Source: an uncultured Clostridia bacterium
GTDB taxonomy: Bacteria > Bacillota > Clostridia > TANB77 > CAG-508
Reading direction: 5' to 3'
DNA: 64,000 nt
Assembly: GCA_947594845.1 (NCBI GenBank)
Contig: CANQEI010000002.1
Coordinates: forward strand, 1 to 64,000
Shown in pieces: positions 28,028-36,771 of the stretch. The notes under the pieces are model-generated. The model was not told the DNA's origin, did not search any database, and saw only the letters and a program-made list of their open reading frames with translations. Both the position numbers and the translations under genes were made by a program. Numbering within the stretch: position 1 is the first letter of the stretch; each line of letters begins with the position of its first letter.

Positions 28028-28885
28028 ATGGAAGAAATATTTTACTGGATTTGGCTCTCAATTTTAGATTTAAAGCCAATAGAAAAAATTAAATTATTAG
28101 AATTTTTTAAAGAACCCAAAAACATATATAATTTAGATAAAAAACAATTAAAAGAAGTAACAGATTTAGAAGAACTAATAAATAAAATTATAGATGAAAA
28201 GAAACGAAAAAGAGCATATATAATTTTAAAAAATGCAATAAAAGAAAAAATAAAACTAATATGTGTAAAAGACAGTAAATACTCTAAGCAATTATTAAAA
28301 ATATATGATTATCCAATTTTACTGTTTGCAAAAGGCAATATAGAATTATTGAACACAAAATCAATTGCTATTGTAGGATGTAGAAATTGTTCTGAATATG
28401 GAGAAAATATTGCCAAGAAATTTAGTTTTAAGCTGTCTCAAAATAATTTTACAATTGTAAGTGGAATGGCTAAAGGAATAGATACAGCAGCACATCAAGG
28501 TGCCTTGTTAAATAATGGAAAAACAATAGCTGTATTGGGGTCAGGAATAAATTACATATATCCATATGAAAATAAAAATTTGTATAACAATATTTTAAAA
28601 AATGATGGGCTAATAATATCAGAATATGGAATATACGAGAAACCATATCCAAGTTATTTTCCAAAAAGAAATAGAATAATAAGTGGCTTATGTAATAAAA
28701 TACTAGTTGTTGAAGCAACCATGAAAAGTGGAAGTATAATAACTGCTGATATTGCTATAGAACAGGGAAAAAATGTTTATGCAATTCCTGGAAATATAAC
28801 AAGCGAATATTCAAAAGGAACGAACGAATTAATAAAGGATGGAGCCATTTTAACGTCTTCACTTGAAGATATTATAGATTTATAG
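28028..28885 (+). CDS. dprA: DNA-processing protein DprA
   Basis: A 285-residue DprA/Smf family protein that loads RecA onto incoming single-stranded DNA during transformation. The Rossmann-like core is clear: SIAIVGCRNCSEYGENIA (near residue 113), VSGMAKGIDTAAHQGALL (near 145), IAVLGSGINYIYPYEN (near 168), FPKRNRIISGL (near 217) and ITADIAIEQGKNVYAIPGN near 240. It lacks the C-terminal winged helix of some members. The ribosome binding site is poor: GGGGG lies 15 bases upstream of the first ATG. Other competence genes are not in the window. Confidence 0.9.
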   Translation: MEEIFYWIWLSILDLKPIEKIKLLEFFKEPKNIYNLDKKQLKEVTDLEELINKIIDEKKRKRAYIILKNAIKEKIKLICVKDSKYSKQLLKIYDYPILLFAKGNIELLNTKSIAIVGCRNCSEYGENIAKKFSFKLSQNNFTIVSGMAKGIDTAAHQGALLNNGKTIAVLGSGINYIYPYENKNLYNNILKNDGLIISEYGIYEKPYPSYFPKRNRIISGLCNKILVVEATMKSGSIITADIAIEQGKNVYAIPGNITSEYSKGTNELIKDGAILTSSLEDIIDL

Positions 28886-28923
28886 TATTATTTATATAAT
28901 TATAGAGAAAGGAAGAATAGACA

Positions 28924-29697
28924 ATGAGAATACTAGCAGTAGGCGATTTAGTTGGAAATATTGGACTAAAAAAGTTTGAAAAAGAATATAAAGGAATAAA
29001 GGAAAAAGAAAATATAGACTTCTGTATTGTAAATGCAGAAAATGTTGCAGATGGATTTGGAATAACAGAAAAAGATTTTAATAAGTTATTAGAAATGAAT
29101 ATTGATTGTATTACAATGGGAAACCATACATGGGGAAAAAGAGATATATTTAATTTTATAAATAGTCCTAAATTAGTAAGACCAGCTAATTATCCAGAAA
29201 ATAATCCTGGAAAGGGATATAGAATTTTTGAATGCAAAACTAAGAAAATAGCTGTCATAAATTTAATTGGAAGAGTAGAAATGGGAATACAAAGTGAAAA
29301 TCCATTTACAGTAGCAGAAGATATAATAGAAAAAATTAAAGATGAAATAGATATAATAGTAATTGATTTTCATGCTGAGGCAACAGCTGAAAAATTAGCA
29401 TTAGCACATTACTTAGATGGAAAAGCTAATATTATATTTGGAACACATACACATGTTGAAACTGCAGATGAAACAATATTGGAAAATGGTACAGCATACA
29501 TTACAGATATAGGAATGACAGGACCAAAAAATTCAATTATTGGTATGGATATAAATGTTGCACTTAAAAGATTTTTAACTTCTATTCCAGAAAGATATAA
29601 AGTAGCTGATGGAGAAGCAAAATTGAGAGCATGTATATTTGAAATAAATGAAGATAATTGTAAAATAGAGAAAATAAAAAGAGTAAAAATAGATTAA
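28924..29697 (+). CDS. YmdB-type metallophosphoesterase
   Basis: The 257-residue protein matches the YmdB/TIGR00282 family: MRILAVGDLVGNIGLKKF at the start, NAENVADGFGITEKD near residue 38, MGNHTWGKRDI near 66, IDFHAEATAEKLALAHYLDG near 148, and GTHTHVETADE near 176. The Asp, Asn and His metal ligands are present. In Bacillus the enzyme hydrolyses cyclic nucleotides and influences biofilm and motility decisions. It is 130 bp upstream of spoVS, a familiar order, but the RNase Y gene that usually precedes ymdB is absent here. Confidence 0.9.
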   Translation: MRILAVGDLVGNIGLKKFEKEYKGIKEKENIDFCIVNAENVADGFGITEKDFNKLLEMNIDCITMGNHTWGKRDIFNFINSPKLVRPANYPENNPGKGYRIFECKTKKIAVINLIGRVEMGIQSENPFTVAEDIIEKIKDEIDIIVIDFHAEATAEKLALAHYLDGKANIIFGTHTHVETADETILENGTAYITDIGMTGPKNSIIGMDINVALKRFLTSIPERYKVADGEAKLRACIFEINEDNCKIEKIKRVKID

Positions 29698-29754
29698 ATG
29701 TCGAAAAATAAAATAATGAGTCATACGATTCTTCCATTTTTTACCATAAATGTA

Positions 29755-29783
29755 TAGACAATTGAATAACTATATTATATAAA
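29755..29783 (+). promoter_or_regulatory. Candidate promoter for spoVS
   Basis: TAGACA (29755-29760), 17-bp spacer and TATAAA (29778-29783) lie 44 bp upstream of spoVS. They resemble a sigma-A promoter; no clear sigma-H sequence was found. Confidence 0.45.
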
Positions 29784-29826
29784 AAGTATTGTCAATGTTA
29801 CAAATAAAAAAATAGGAGGCAAAAAA

Positions 29827-30090
29827 ATGGAAGTTTTAAAAATTTCATCAAAATCAAATCCAAATTCAGTTGCAGGAGCAATTGCAGGATTAGTAAAGGA
29901 AACGACAAAAGCAGAAATGCAAGCAATAGGAGCAGGAGCTCTAAATCAAGCGATTAAGGCGGTAGCAATAGCCAGAGGTTTTGTGGCGCCAGCTGGGGTA
30001 GATTTAATTTGTATACCAGCATTTGCAGAAGTCCAAGTGGAAGGAGAAGATAGAACTGGTATAAAATTAATAATAGAATCAAGAAAATAA
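29827..30090 (+). CDS. spoVS: Stage V sporulation protein S
   Basis: An 87-residue Alba-like protein, highly conserved: MEVLKISSKSNPNSVAGAIA at the N-terminus, AIGAGALNQAIKAVAIARGF in the middle, and FAEVQVEGEDRTGIKLIIES at the end. In Bacillus it is needed for coat assembly and normal septation during sporulation. The full length is present with an AGGAGG site, and it is followed by a terminator, so it is probably monocistronic or the end of the ymdB unit. Confidence 0.97.
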   Translation: MEVLKISSKSNPNSVAGAIAGLVKETTKAEMQAIGAGALNQAIKAVAIARGFVAPAGVDLICIPAFAEVQVEGEDRTGIKLIIESRK

Positions 30091-30097
30091 AGTATTA

Positions 30098-30125
30098 AGG
30101 GAGCTAGTTACTAGCCCCTTTTTTG
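30098..30125 (+). terminator. Intrinsic terminator after spoVS
   Basis: GGGAGCTAG pairs with CTAGCCCC (one bulge) across a TTA loop, followed by a TTTTTT run. Confidence 0.85.
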
Positions 30126-30228
30126 ATTTGAATATAAATTATAAAGAAATAACTTGAAAGAAAATAAAAATTAATATATGATTATTCAAGAAATAAAATC
30201 TATTTTTATTACACTGAAAGGTATATAG

Positions 30229-31833
30229 ATGAAAAAAAATAATATTTTTAAATATATTTTCATAGTTGTAATTATAGTATTAGCCATTGTAACATATTCA
30301 TTCTATAAAAAAGAAAAAAAATCACAACAAAATAGTGCTAATACTCAAGAAGTGCAAGAAACTGAAAACGTGGTAAGAGAATTAAGACTAGCAATTTCAC
30401 AACTTGATACAATAAATCCAATTATAAGTCAAAACAGACATGTTCAAGAAATAAGTAAAATAATATTTGATTCATTAGTATCACTAAACGAAGATTATTC
30501 TATAAAACAAGAATTAGCATCTGAAGTTTCAAAAGTTGATGATGTTACATATCTAATAAAATTACGTGAAGATGTAAAATGGTCTGATGGCACATCATTT
30601 AAGGCAGAAGACGTAAGATATACAGTTCAATTATTAAGAAGCTTTAATTCAGTTTATTCAGCAAATGTACAACATGTTATGGCAATAGATGTTTTAGATG
30701 ATCAAACTTTAAGATTCACATTAGATCAAGAAGTTCCATTTTTTGAATATAATTTAACTTTTCCAATAATGTCATCAGAATATTATAAAGACATTGACTT
30801 TGCAAACTCAGAAAAAACGAATTTACCACTTGGAACAGGAATGTTCAAAATAGTATCATATGATGAAAAGATAATAAGATTAGAAAAAAATACAGAATAT
30901 TGGAATTCGGAAAAAAATACTGTTTTGGAAAAAATAGATATAAATATATATCAAACAATGGGCGAAGTATACAATGATTTTAAAAATGGAAATATAGATA
31001 CAATAAATACTTCACAAAGTAGTGTTAACCAATATATAGGAAGTATTGGATTTGAATCAATAGAATTCGATGGAAGAGAATATGATTACGTAGCATTTAA
31101 TGTGCAAAGTCCGAATCTATCTGGTGCACAAACTAGAAAAGCATTATCATATTATATAGACAAGAACAATACTGTAGCTAGTAGCTATGGAAATTCAGGA
31201 AGAGTATCAGATTTCCCATTAGATTATGGAAATTTTACATATCAAACAGGAATAATTGATAATGGTTATAATGTTGAAGCTGCAAATAATTTATTAATGC
31301 AAGATGGATGGAATTATAAAAATAATACTTGGCAAAGATTAAATGGAAGAAAATATACTAGTTTATCATTCTCGCTAACTATAAATGGAGACAATCCAAC
31401 TAATGAAGTTATTGCAGAGAATTTAAGACAGCAATGGGCTAACTCAGGAATTAAAGTTACAGTAAAGAAGGTAGATTCAGCTAGATATCATGCTCTAATA
31501 GATTCTAAAACTGGATATGATGCAATTTTAATTAATATCTCAAATTCATATTCACCAAACATAGATACATATTTAGGACAATACAATATTTCAAATTATT
31601 CAAATGAAGAAGTAAATCAAATATTATCAGAAGCAAAAAATATAACAGATACTAATTTACTAAAAGAAAAATATAAAAGAATACTAGAAATATATAATGA
31701 AGATAAGCCTTTTATGAGCATATCTAGAAAGAAAAATTTATTAGTTTATAATACTAATTTAACAGGAAATCTAAAACCAACAATTTATAATATATATATG
31801 CATATAGATAAATGGTATAGAAAAAATTATTAA
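30229..31833 (+). CDS. Peptide/nickel-type ABC transporter solute-binding protein (SBP family 5)
   Basis: The 534-residue protein has an N-terminal hydrophobic segment (residues 9-26) and the SBP_bac_5 fold: RELRLAISQLDTINPI near residue 50, KLREDVKWSDGTSFKAEDVRY near 108 (a family hallmark), LGTGMFKIVSYD near 203, and a C-terminal lobe with a DGWNYKNNTWQ block. It would deliver oligopeptides or similar ligands. There is no cysteine lipobox, so it appears held by the uncleaved N-terminal helix. No permease or ATPase genes flank it; the neighbour is recA, which has its own promoter. Confidence 0.85.
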   Translation: MKKNNIFKYIFIVVIIVLAIVTYSFYKKEKKSQQNSANTQEVQETENVVRELRLAISQLDTINPIISQNRHVQEISKIIFDSLVSLNEDYSIKQELASEVSKVDDVTYLIKLREDVKWSDGTSFKAEDVRYTVQLLRSFNSVYSANVQHVMAIDVLDDQTLRFTLDQEVPFFEYNLTFPIMSSEYYKDIDFANSEKTNLPLGTGMFKIVSYDEKIIRLEKNTEYWNSEKNTVLEKIDINIYQTMGEVYNDFKNGNIDTINTSQSSVNQYIGSIGFESIEFDGREYDYVAFNVQSPNLSGAQTRKALSYYIDKNNTVASSYGNSGRVSDFPLDYGNFTYQTGIIDNGYNVEAANNLLMQDGWNYKNNTWQRLNGRKYTSLSFSLTINGDNPTNEVIAENLRQQWANSGIKVTVKKVDSARYHALIDSKTGYDAILINISNSYSPNIDTYLGQYNISNYSNEEVNQILSEAKNITDTNLLKEKYKRILEIYNEDKPFMSISRKKNLLVYNTNLTGNLKPTIYNIYMHIDKWYRKNY

Positions 31834-31840
31834 AAAAGTA

Positions 31841-31868
31841 TTGACAAAAAAAATCTATTAGATATAAT
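31841..31868 (+). promoter_or_regulatory. recA promoter
   Basis: TTGACA (31841-31846), 16-bp spacer, TATAAT (31863-31868). Both hexamers are perfect. ATCTA-T-TAGAT spans the spacer end. No canonical GAAC-type LexA box was found. Confidence 0.8.
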
Positions 31869-31916
31869 TAAACAAAACAAACGTTTAGCAAACAAAAATT
31901 TGAAGGAGAAAAGAAA

Positions 31917-32975
31917 ATGAAAGAAAATGATGAAAGAAAAAAAGCCTTAGACGCAGCCATGGGACAAATTGAAAAACAGTTTGGAAAAGGTTCTGTAATG
32001 AAACTAGGAGAATATAAAGCAATGGAAGTTGAAGCAATTCCAACAGGAGCTTTAACACTAGATGTTGCATTAGGAATAGGAGGAATTCCTAAAGGAAGAA
32101 TTATTGAAGTATTTGGACCAGAATCATCTGGAAAGACAACATTAGCTTTACATGTTGCTGCAGAAGCACAAAAAGCTGGTGGTGTTGCAGCATTTATAGA
32201 TGCAGAACATGCCCTAGATCCAATATATGCTAGAAAATTAGGAGTAGATATTGATAATTTAATTGTTTCACAACCAGATACAGGTGAACAAGCATTAGAA
32301 ATTGCAGAAGCTCTTGTAAGAAGCGGTGCAATAGATATAATAGTTGTCGATTCAGTTGCAGCTCTTGTACCAAAAGCTGAAATAGATGGAGATATGGGAG
32401 ATACACATGTTGCATTACAAGCTAGATTAATGTCTCAAGCACTAAGAAAATTAGCTGGTGTACTAAATAAATCTAAAACAGCAATTATATTTATAAACCA
32501 ATTAAGAGAAAAAGTTGGAATAATGTTTGGAAACCCAGAGACTACTCCAGGAGGTAGAGCTTTAAAATTTTATGCATCAGTACGTCTTGACATTAGAAAA
32601 GCAGAAAATATTAAAGTAGATGGAAATGTTATAGGAAGTAGAACAAAAGTAAAAGTTGTAAAAAATAAAGTAGCTCCACCATTTAGAGAAGCTGAATTTG
32701 ATATACTATATGGAGAAGGTATATCTAAAGAAGGAAGTATTTTAGATTTAGCAGTAAACTTAGATATAATAGAAAAAAGTGGTGCTTGGTTTAGCTATAA
32801 AGGAGAAAAAGTTGGACAGGGTAGAGAGAACGTAAAAAAATATTTAAAAGAGAATCCAAAAGTATTAGAAGAAGTAGAACAAAAAATCAGAGATAATTAT
32901 AGCAAAGCTTTTGAACAAGCTTTAAATGAAAATAGCACAGATAACGAAGAAACAAAAGAAACAGAAGAAGAGTAA
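31917..32975 (+). CDS. recA: Recombinase RecA
   Basis: A 352-residue RecA, the strand-exchange ATPase and SOS coprotease. Walker A is GPESSGKTT near residue 66. Further marks are [41 protein letters not shown] (Walker B and L1), [26 protein letters not shown] (L2) and the acidic C-terminal tail. The start follows GAAGGAG. A terminator separates it from recX, but the 61-bp gap and same strand suggest some read-through. Confidence 0.98.
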   Translation: MKENDERKKALDAAMGQIEKQFGKGSVMKLGEYKAMEVEAIPTGALTLDVALGIGGIPKGRIIEVFGPESSGKTTLALHVAAEAQKAGGVAAFIDAEHALDPIYARKLGVDIDNLIVSQPDTGEQALEIAEALVRSGAIDIIVVDSVAALVPKAEIDGDMGDTHVALQARLMSQALRKLAGVLNKSKTAIIFINQLREKVGIMFGNPETTPGGRALKFYASVRLDIRKAENIKVDGNVIGSRTKVKVVKNKVAPPFREAEFDILYGEGISKEGSILDLAVNLDIIEKSGAWFSYKGEKVGQGRENVKKYLKENPKVLEEVEQKIRDNYSKAFEQALNENSTDNEETKETEEE

Positions 32976-32990
32976 AAGTTAAGTCTATAG

Positions 32991-33019
32991 AAAAGATGCA
33001 CTAAATGTGCATCTTTTAA
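32991..33019 (+). terminator. Intrinsic terminator between recA and recX
   Basis: AAAAGATGCAC (32991-33001) pairs perfectly with GTGCATCTTTT (33007-33017). Partial read-through would lower recX relative to recA. Confidence 0.8.
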
Positions 33020-33036
33020 TATAAATAGGAGTAAAA

Positions 33037-33492
33037 ATGGATATTGAAAGATTGGAAAAAATTGATAAATTAAAAACAAAAATACTTAAATATATATTTT
33101 ATAAAAAAAGAACAGAAAAAGAAGTAATAGAAAAATTTAAAAATGAGGATAGTGATATTTTAGACGAAACTATTGAAAATTTAAAAGAATTGGGATATAT
33201 TAACGATGTAGAATATATTAATAGATATATGCATGAAGCAATATCTTTAAAAAATTTATCAATTTTTGAATTAAAATATAAATTATATTCTAAAGGAATA
33301 AGTGAAAACTTAATCGAAGAATACATTTCTGAAAATAAAGAAATGCTAGATGATTATGAGCTTTTATCTGCAAGAAATATCGTAAATAAAAAACAAGCTG
33401 AAAAAGAATTAAATGAAATAATATTATATTTAAGGAAAAAAAGATATACACCAGAAACAATAACCAAAATAACAGAAGAATTAGAAGAATAG
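33037..33492 (+). CDS. recX: Regulatory protein RecX
   Basis: A 151-residue RecX that binds RecA filaments and limits their activity. The protein is made of short three-helix repeats; visible pieces are ILKYIFYKKRTEKEVIEKF, LKELGYINDVEYINRYMHE, SIFELKYKLYSKGISENLIEE and LRKKRYTPETITKITEEL. Position just behind recA, after a terminator, is the classic arrangement. TAGGAG lies upstream of the ATG. Confidence 0.9.
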   Translation: MDIERLEKIDKLKTKILKYIFYKKRTEKEVIEKFKNEDSDILDETIENLKELGYINDVEYINRYMHEAISLKNLSIFELKYKLYSKGISENLIEEYISENKEMLDDYELLSARNIVNKKQAEKELNEIILYLRKKRYTPETITKITEELEE

Positions 33493-33519
33493 CTATAAGA
33501 AGGGAAAGATATTTGTAGA

Positions 33520-34269
33520 ATGGGAATACTTACATTAGAGACAAATAAATATGCATTAAAATTAGAAAATTTTGAAGGGCCATTAGATTTGCTATTACAC
33601 TTAATAGACAAAAACAAAATGGATATTTATGATGTTAGATTGTCAGAAATTACTGACCAATATATAGAATACATAAACGAAATGGAATCACATAACTTAG
33701 ATATAGCAAGTGAATTTTTGGTTATAGCAAGTACATTAGTATATTTAAAATCAAAAGAACTATTGCCAAAGGAAATAGAAGATGAAGCTGAACTTACTGA
33801 AGAAGAATTACTAAGAAGGATTATTGAATATAAAAAATATAAGGAAATATCAAAAAAATTAAAAGAATTTTTTATTGAAAATTCAAAAAGATTTTCAAAA
33901 TCACCAGAAAAAATTGAATTGCCAAAGCAAAAATTAGAAAAAGAATACTCTAATGAATTAATATACAGTAATTATAAAAGATTAATAGAAAATAATGAAG
34001 TCAAAATAAATAAAAATGCTGAAAATATTGAAAAAATAGCAATTAGAGAAAACTTTTCAGTAACAGCAAAAGTTAAAGAAATATTTAAAGAATTATCTAA
34101 AAAACCAAAATTTGTTTTTAATAAATTATTTTCAATAAATACAAAACCTAAAGCAGAAGTAGTAACAGCTTTTACAGGAGTATTAGAACTAACAAGAAGA
34201 AATAAAATTATTACAGAACAAGAAGAATTATTTGGAGATATAATTGTTGAAAAGAAAAAAGAAATTTAA
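33520..34269 (+). CDS. scpA: Segregation and condensation protein A
   Basis: The 249-residue kleisin opens with the usual YALKLENFEGPLDLLLHLIDKN block and continues with VRLSEITDQYIEYI and ASEFLVIASTLVYLKSKELLP, then a C-terminal winged helix ending VVTAFTGVLELTRRNKI. It bridges SMC heads in chromosome condensation. The normal partner gene scpB does not follow; a DUF2953-like gene does. It is 27 bp behind recX, with GAAGGGA as a distant ribosome binding site. Confidence 0.93.
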   Translation: MGILTLETNKYALKLENFEGPLDLLLHLIDKNKMDIYDVRLSEITDQYIEYINEMESHNLDIASEFLVIASTLVYLKSKELLPKEIEDEAELTEEELLRRIIEYKKYKEISKKLKEFFIENSKRFSKSPEKIELPKQKLEKEYSNELIYSNYKRLIENNEVKINKNAENIEKIAIRENFSVTAKVKEIFKELSKKPKFVFNKLFSINTKPKAEVVTAFTGVLELTRRNKIITEQEELFGDIIVEKKKEI

Positions 34270-34304
34270 TTTATAAAATAGCAACATATGGAAAAAATAG
34301 TAAT

Positions 34305-34841
34305 ATGGAAATATTCATATTACTTTTTTTTATTTTACTAATAATATTGTTAGTTACAAGTAAAATAGAAATATATATTAATAAATTAGAGTATACACAT
34401 GGAAAAATAAAATTTTTTATAAAAATAAATGTATATACTTTAAATAAAATAAAAATATTATCAAAAAAAATAAACAAAAAACATGTAATTAAAATATTGG
34501 AATTTATAATAAGAAAAAAAGAAAAAGAATCTGAAAATAAAAATAATAAAAAATCAATTTTAAAAGTAAAAAGAATGTATATAGAAATAAACTATGGAAT
34601 TAAAAAAATATATCCTAACATATATATTTATTCAATATTAAATGCACTAGTGCCGATGACTCTTGGAAAATATCAAATTAGGAATGCACAATATAAAATA
34701 AATACCAATTTTAATAAAAATGAATTAAATATAAAATTAAAAAGCATAATAGAAATTGATATTTTTAAATTTATAATAAATAGCCTAAAAGAAAAAATTG
34801 TTAGGATATTAAAAATAAAACAGTCAACAAGTATCTTATAG
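34305..34841 (+). CDS. DUF2953-like membrane-anchored protein (YtfI-type)
   Basis: The 178-residue, very Lys/Ile-rich protein has an N-terminal membrane segment (residues 2-19) and a pattern resembling the DUF2953 family: repeated short strands (KIEIYINKLEY, YGIKKIYPNIYIY) and a late block, TLGKYQIRNAQYKINTNFN. DUF2953 genes typically sit beside ytfJ, as here, though the two are convergent rather than collinear in this window. A role in sporulation or germination is inferred from that context only. Confidence 0.6.
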   Translation: MEIFILLFFILLIILLVTSKIEIYINKLEYTHGKIKFFIKINVYTLNKIKILSKKINKKHVIKILEFIIRKKEKESENKNNKKSILKVKRMYIEINYGIKKIYPNIYIYSILNALVPMTLGKYQIRNAQYKINTNFNKNELNIKLKSIIEIDIFKFIINSLKEKIVRILKIKQSTSIL

Positions 34842-34870
34842 TAAATAAAAATAAGATACTAATTGACTGT
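34811..34870 (-). terminator. Hairpin terminator between convergent genes (ytfJ side)
   Basis: CAGTCAA (34821-34827) plus AGTATCTTA (34830-34838) pair with TAAGATACT (34852-34860) plus TTGACTG (34863-34869). On the minus strand it is followed by a T-rich run. It overlaps the last codons of the plus-strand gene. Confidence 0.75.
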
Positions 34871-34884
34871 CTTATACAAATAGA

Positions 34885-35379
34885 TTATTCGTCATCATCT
34901 AAAGAACTTTCATCAACTTCTTCAAGGTTTTCTTCGATTTTTTCTTTTAACTTATTAATAGATTCATTTTTATTTTTCATATTTTTAATAATTTCACTAG
35001 ATTTTTCTATTAGTTCAGGAACGTAATCAACAAGTTTGTCAATATAAGTTTCATGACTTGCTGGTAATAATCTTACTACTCCATTATTAACTACTAAAAA
35101 TGCTACAGGTTCAATACTTACACCAGCTCCACTTCCTCCACCAAATGGTAATCTATACTGAACTTGTTCTTCCTTTTCTTTTCTTGAATACTCATTCACA
35201 GTTTCTCCTTTAAATTCACTACCACCGGCAGCGAAACCAAATGAAACTTTAGAAATTGGAATAATTAAAGTATCAATTCCTGTAGAAATTGGTTCGCCTA
35301 TTATTGTGTCAACATCAATCATATCTTTAATACTATTCATAGCAGTATTCATTAAACCTTCAATTGGGTGATTCATCAT
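34885..35379 (-). CDS. ytfJ: GerW-family sporulation protein YtfJ
   Basis: A 164-residue protein with the YtfJ/GerW signature: NHPIEGLMNTAMNSIKDMID at the start, DTIIGEPISTGIDTLIIPISK near residue 24, SFGFAAGGSEF near 46, and LPFGGGSGAGVSIEPVAFLV near 79. In Bacillus it is produced in the forespore and affects germination. The C-terminus is an acidic coil ending DESSLDDDE. It is a separate minus-strand gene, with GGAAAGGA before the start. Confidence 0.92.
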   Translation of the reverse strand: MMNHPIEGLMNTAMNSIKDMIDVDTIIGEPISTGIDTLIIPISKVSFGFAAGGSEFKGETVNEYSRKEKEEQVQYRLPFGGGSGAGVSIEPVAFLVVNNGVVRLLPASHETYIDKLVDYVPELIEKSSEIIKNMKNKNESINKLKEKIEENLEEVDESSLDDDE

Positions 35380-35515
35380 AATAAAATCCTTTCCAAAATA
35401 ATAATTAGTATTATTATTCTCAAAAAGAAATGAAATATACTAATTAGTCAAATTAGTTGTCTTATAAAAATAATAATGATAAAATTATTTAAAAATTATT
35501 AAAACAGGAGTAAAA

Positions 35516-36769
35516 ATGGAAAACATAGAAAAAATAAAAGAGAAAGCTACATATTGTTTAGGATGTAAATTAAAGCCATGTTCAAAAGGATGCCCTATAG
35601 GAACCAACATACCAGAATTTATAAAAAAAATAAAAGAAGATAATTTTGAAGAAGCATATAAAATATTACATGAAAACAATATATTTTCACATATATGTAG
35701 TTTAATATGCCCACAAGAAGAACAATGTGAAGGATCTTGCGTAAGAGGAATAAAGCAAAAATCAACTGAAATTGGAAAACTAGAACAGTTTGTAAATGAA
35801 TGGGCAGAAGAAAATAACTTTGAACTACCAAAACAAACAATAACGGAAAACAAAAAGCAAAAAATTGCAGTAATTGGATCTGGACCAGCAGGAATAGAGT
35901 GTGCGTATGAATTGAGAAAAAAAGGATACAATGTAACAATATTTGAAAAAGAAAAAGAAATTGGCGGAATCTTAACATATGGAATACCAGATTTTAGATT
36001 AAGAAAAGAACTTATTGAAAATATAATAAGAATTCTGAAAGAAATGGATGTTAAATTTGAGACAGAAAAAGAATTAGGAAAAAACTTGCACATATCAGAA
36101 TTAAAGGAAAAATATGATGCAATATTTTTAGGAATTGGTGCAGAGATACCAAGCCAATACGACTTAGGAAATTTTGAAAAAATATATGACTCAGATTATT
36201 TCTTAAAATCATATAATAATAAAAAATTTATAAAGGATTTAGGCGATGTAGTTGTAATAGGTGGAGGAAATGTGACTATGGACTGTTCAAGAGCAGCTTT
36301 AAGAATGGGAGCTACAAGTTCATCAATATTATATAGAAGAGATGAAGAACATATGCCTGCAAGAGAAATTGAATTAGAAGAAGCTGTAAAGGACGGTGTA
36401 AAGCCTGTTTTTACAACTAGAGTAATAAATGCTGAAGGAGAAAACAGAAAAATAGAATCTGTAAAATGTATTAAAACAAAAGTAATAGATGGAAAAGCAA
36501 TTGACATTCCTAATACTGAGTTTAACTATAAAGCTAATACAGTTGTTTTTGCAATAGGATTAAAGCCAAATAAAGAAATTTTAGATAAAGAAGGCTTACA
36601 ATATAATGAAAAAAATTTAATTGAAATTGATGAAAATTGCCAAACTAACATAGATAGAGTTTTTGCAGGAGGAGATTTATCAGAGTCAAAATCTACAGTA
36701 TGCAGAGCAATAGCAAGTAGTAAAAAGGCTGCTAACTCAATAGCAAAAATGCTTGAAGAAGGAGAATAA
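35516..36769 (+). CDS. GltD-like NAD(P)/FAD oxidoreductase with N-terminal Fe-S domain
   Basis: The 417-residue enzyme resembles the glutamate synthase small subunit family. The N-terminal cluster-binding cysteines are CLGCKLKPCSKGC near residue 14 and CSLICPQEEQCEGSC near 62. An FAD site follows (AVIGSGPAGIECAYEL near 118), then an NAD(P) site (VVIGGGNVTMDCSRAA near 244) and the terminal FAD segment RVFAGGDLSES near 380. No large-subunit gltB is adjacent, so it may serve another electron-transfer partner, such as an NfnB-like or ferredoxin-linked role. The next gene starts 2 bp after its stop. Confidence 0.85.
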   Translation: MENIEKIKEKATYCLGCKLKPCSKGCPIGTNIPEFIKKIKEDNFEEAYKILHENNIFSHICSLICPQEEQCEGSCVRGIKQKSTEIGKLEQFVNEWAEENNFELPKQTITENKKQKIAVIGSGPAGIECAYELRKKGYNVTIFEKEKEIGGILTYGIPDFRLRKELIENIIRILKEMDVKFETEKELGKNLHISELKEKYDAIFLGIGAEIPSQYDLGNFEKIYDSDYFLKSYNNKKFIKDLGDVVVIGGGNVTMDCSRAALRMGATSSSILYRRDEEHMPAREIELEEAVKDGVKPVFTTRVINAEGENRKIESVKCIKTKVIDGKAIDIPNTEFNYKANTVVFAIGLKPNKEILDKEGLQYNEKNLIEIDENCQTNIDRVFAGGDLSESKSTVCRAIASSKKAANSIAKMLEEGE

Positions 36770-36771
36770 AT

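Noticed and set aside
31841-31917. LexA/SOS box before recA
   Set aside because: No GAAC-N4-GTTC sequence is present; AAACGTTT near 31880 is only a short chance palindrome in AT-rich DNA.
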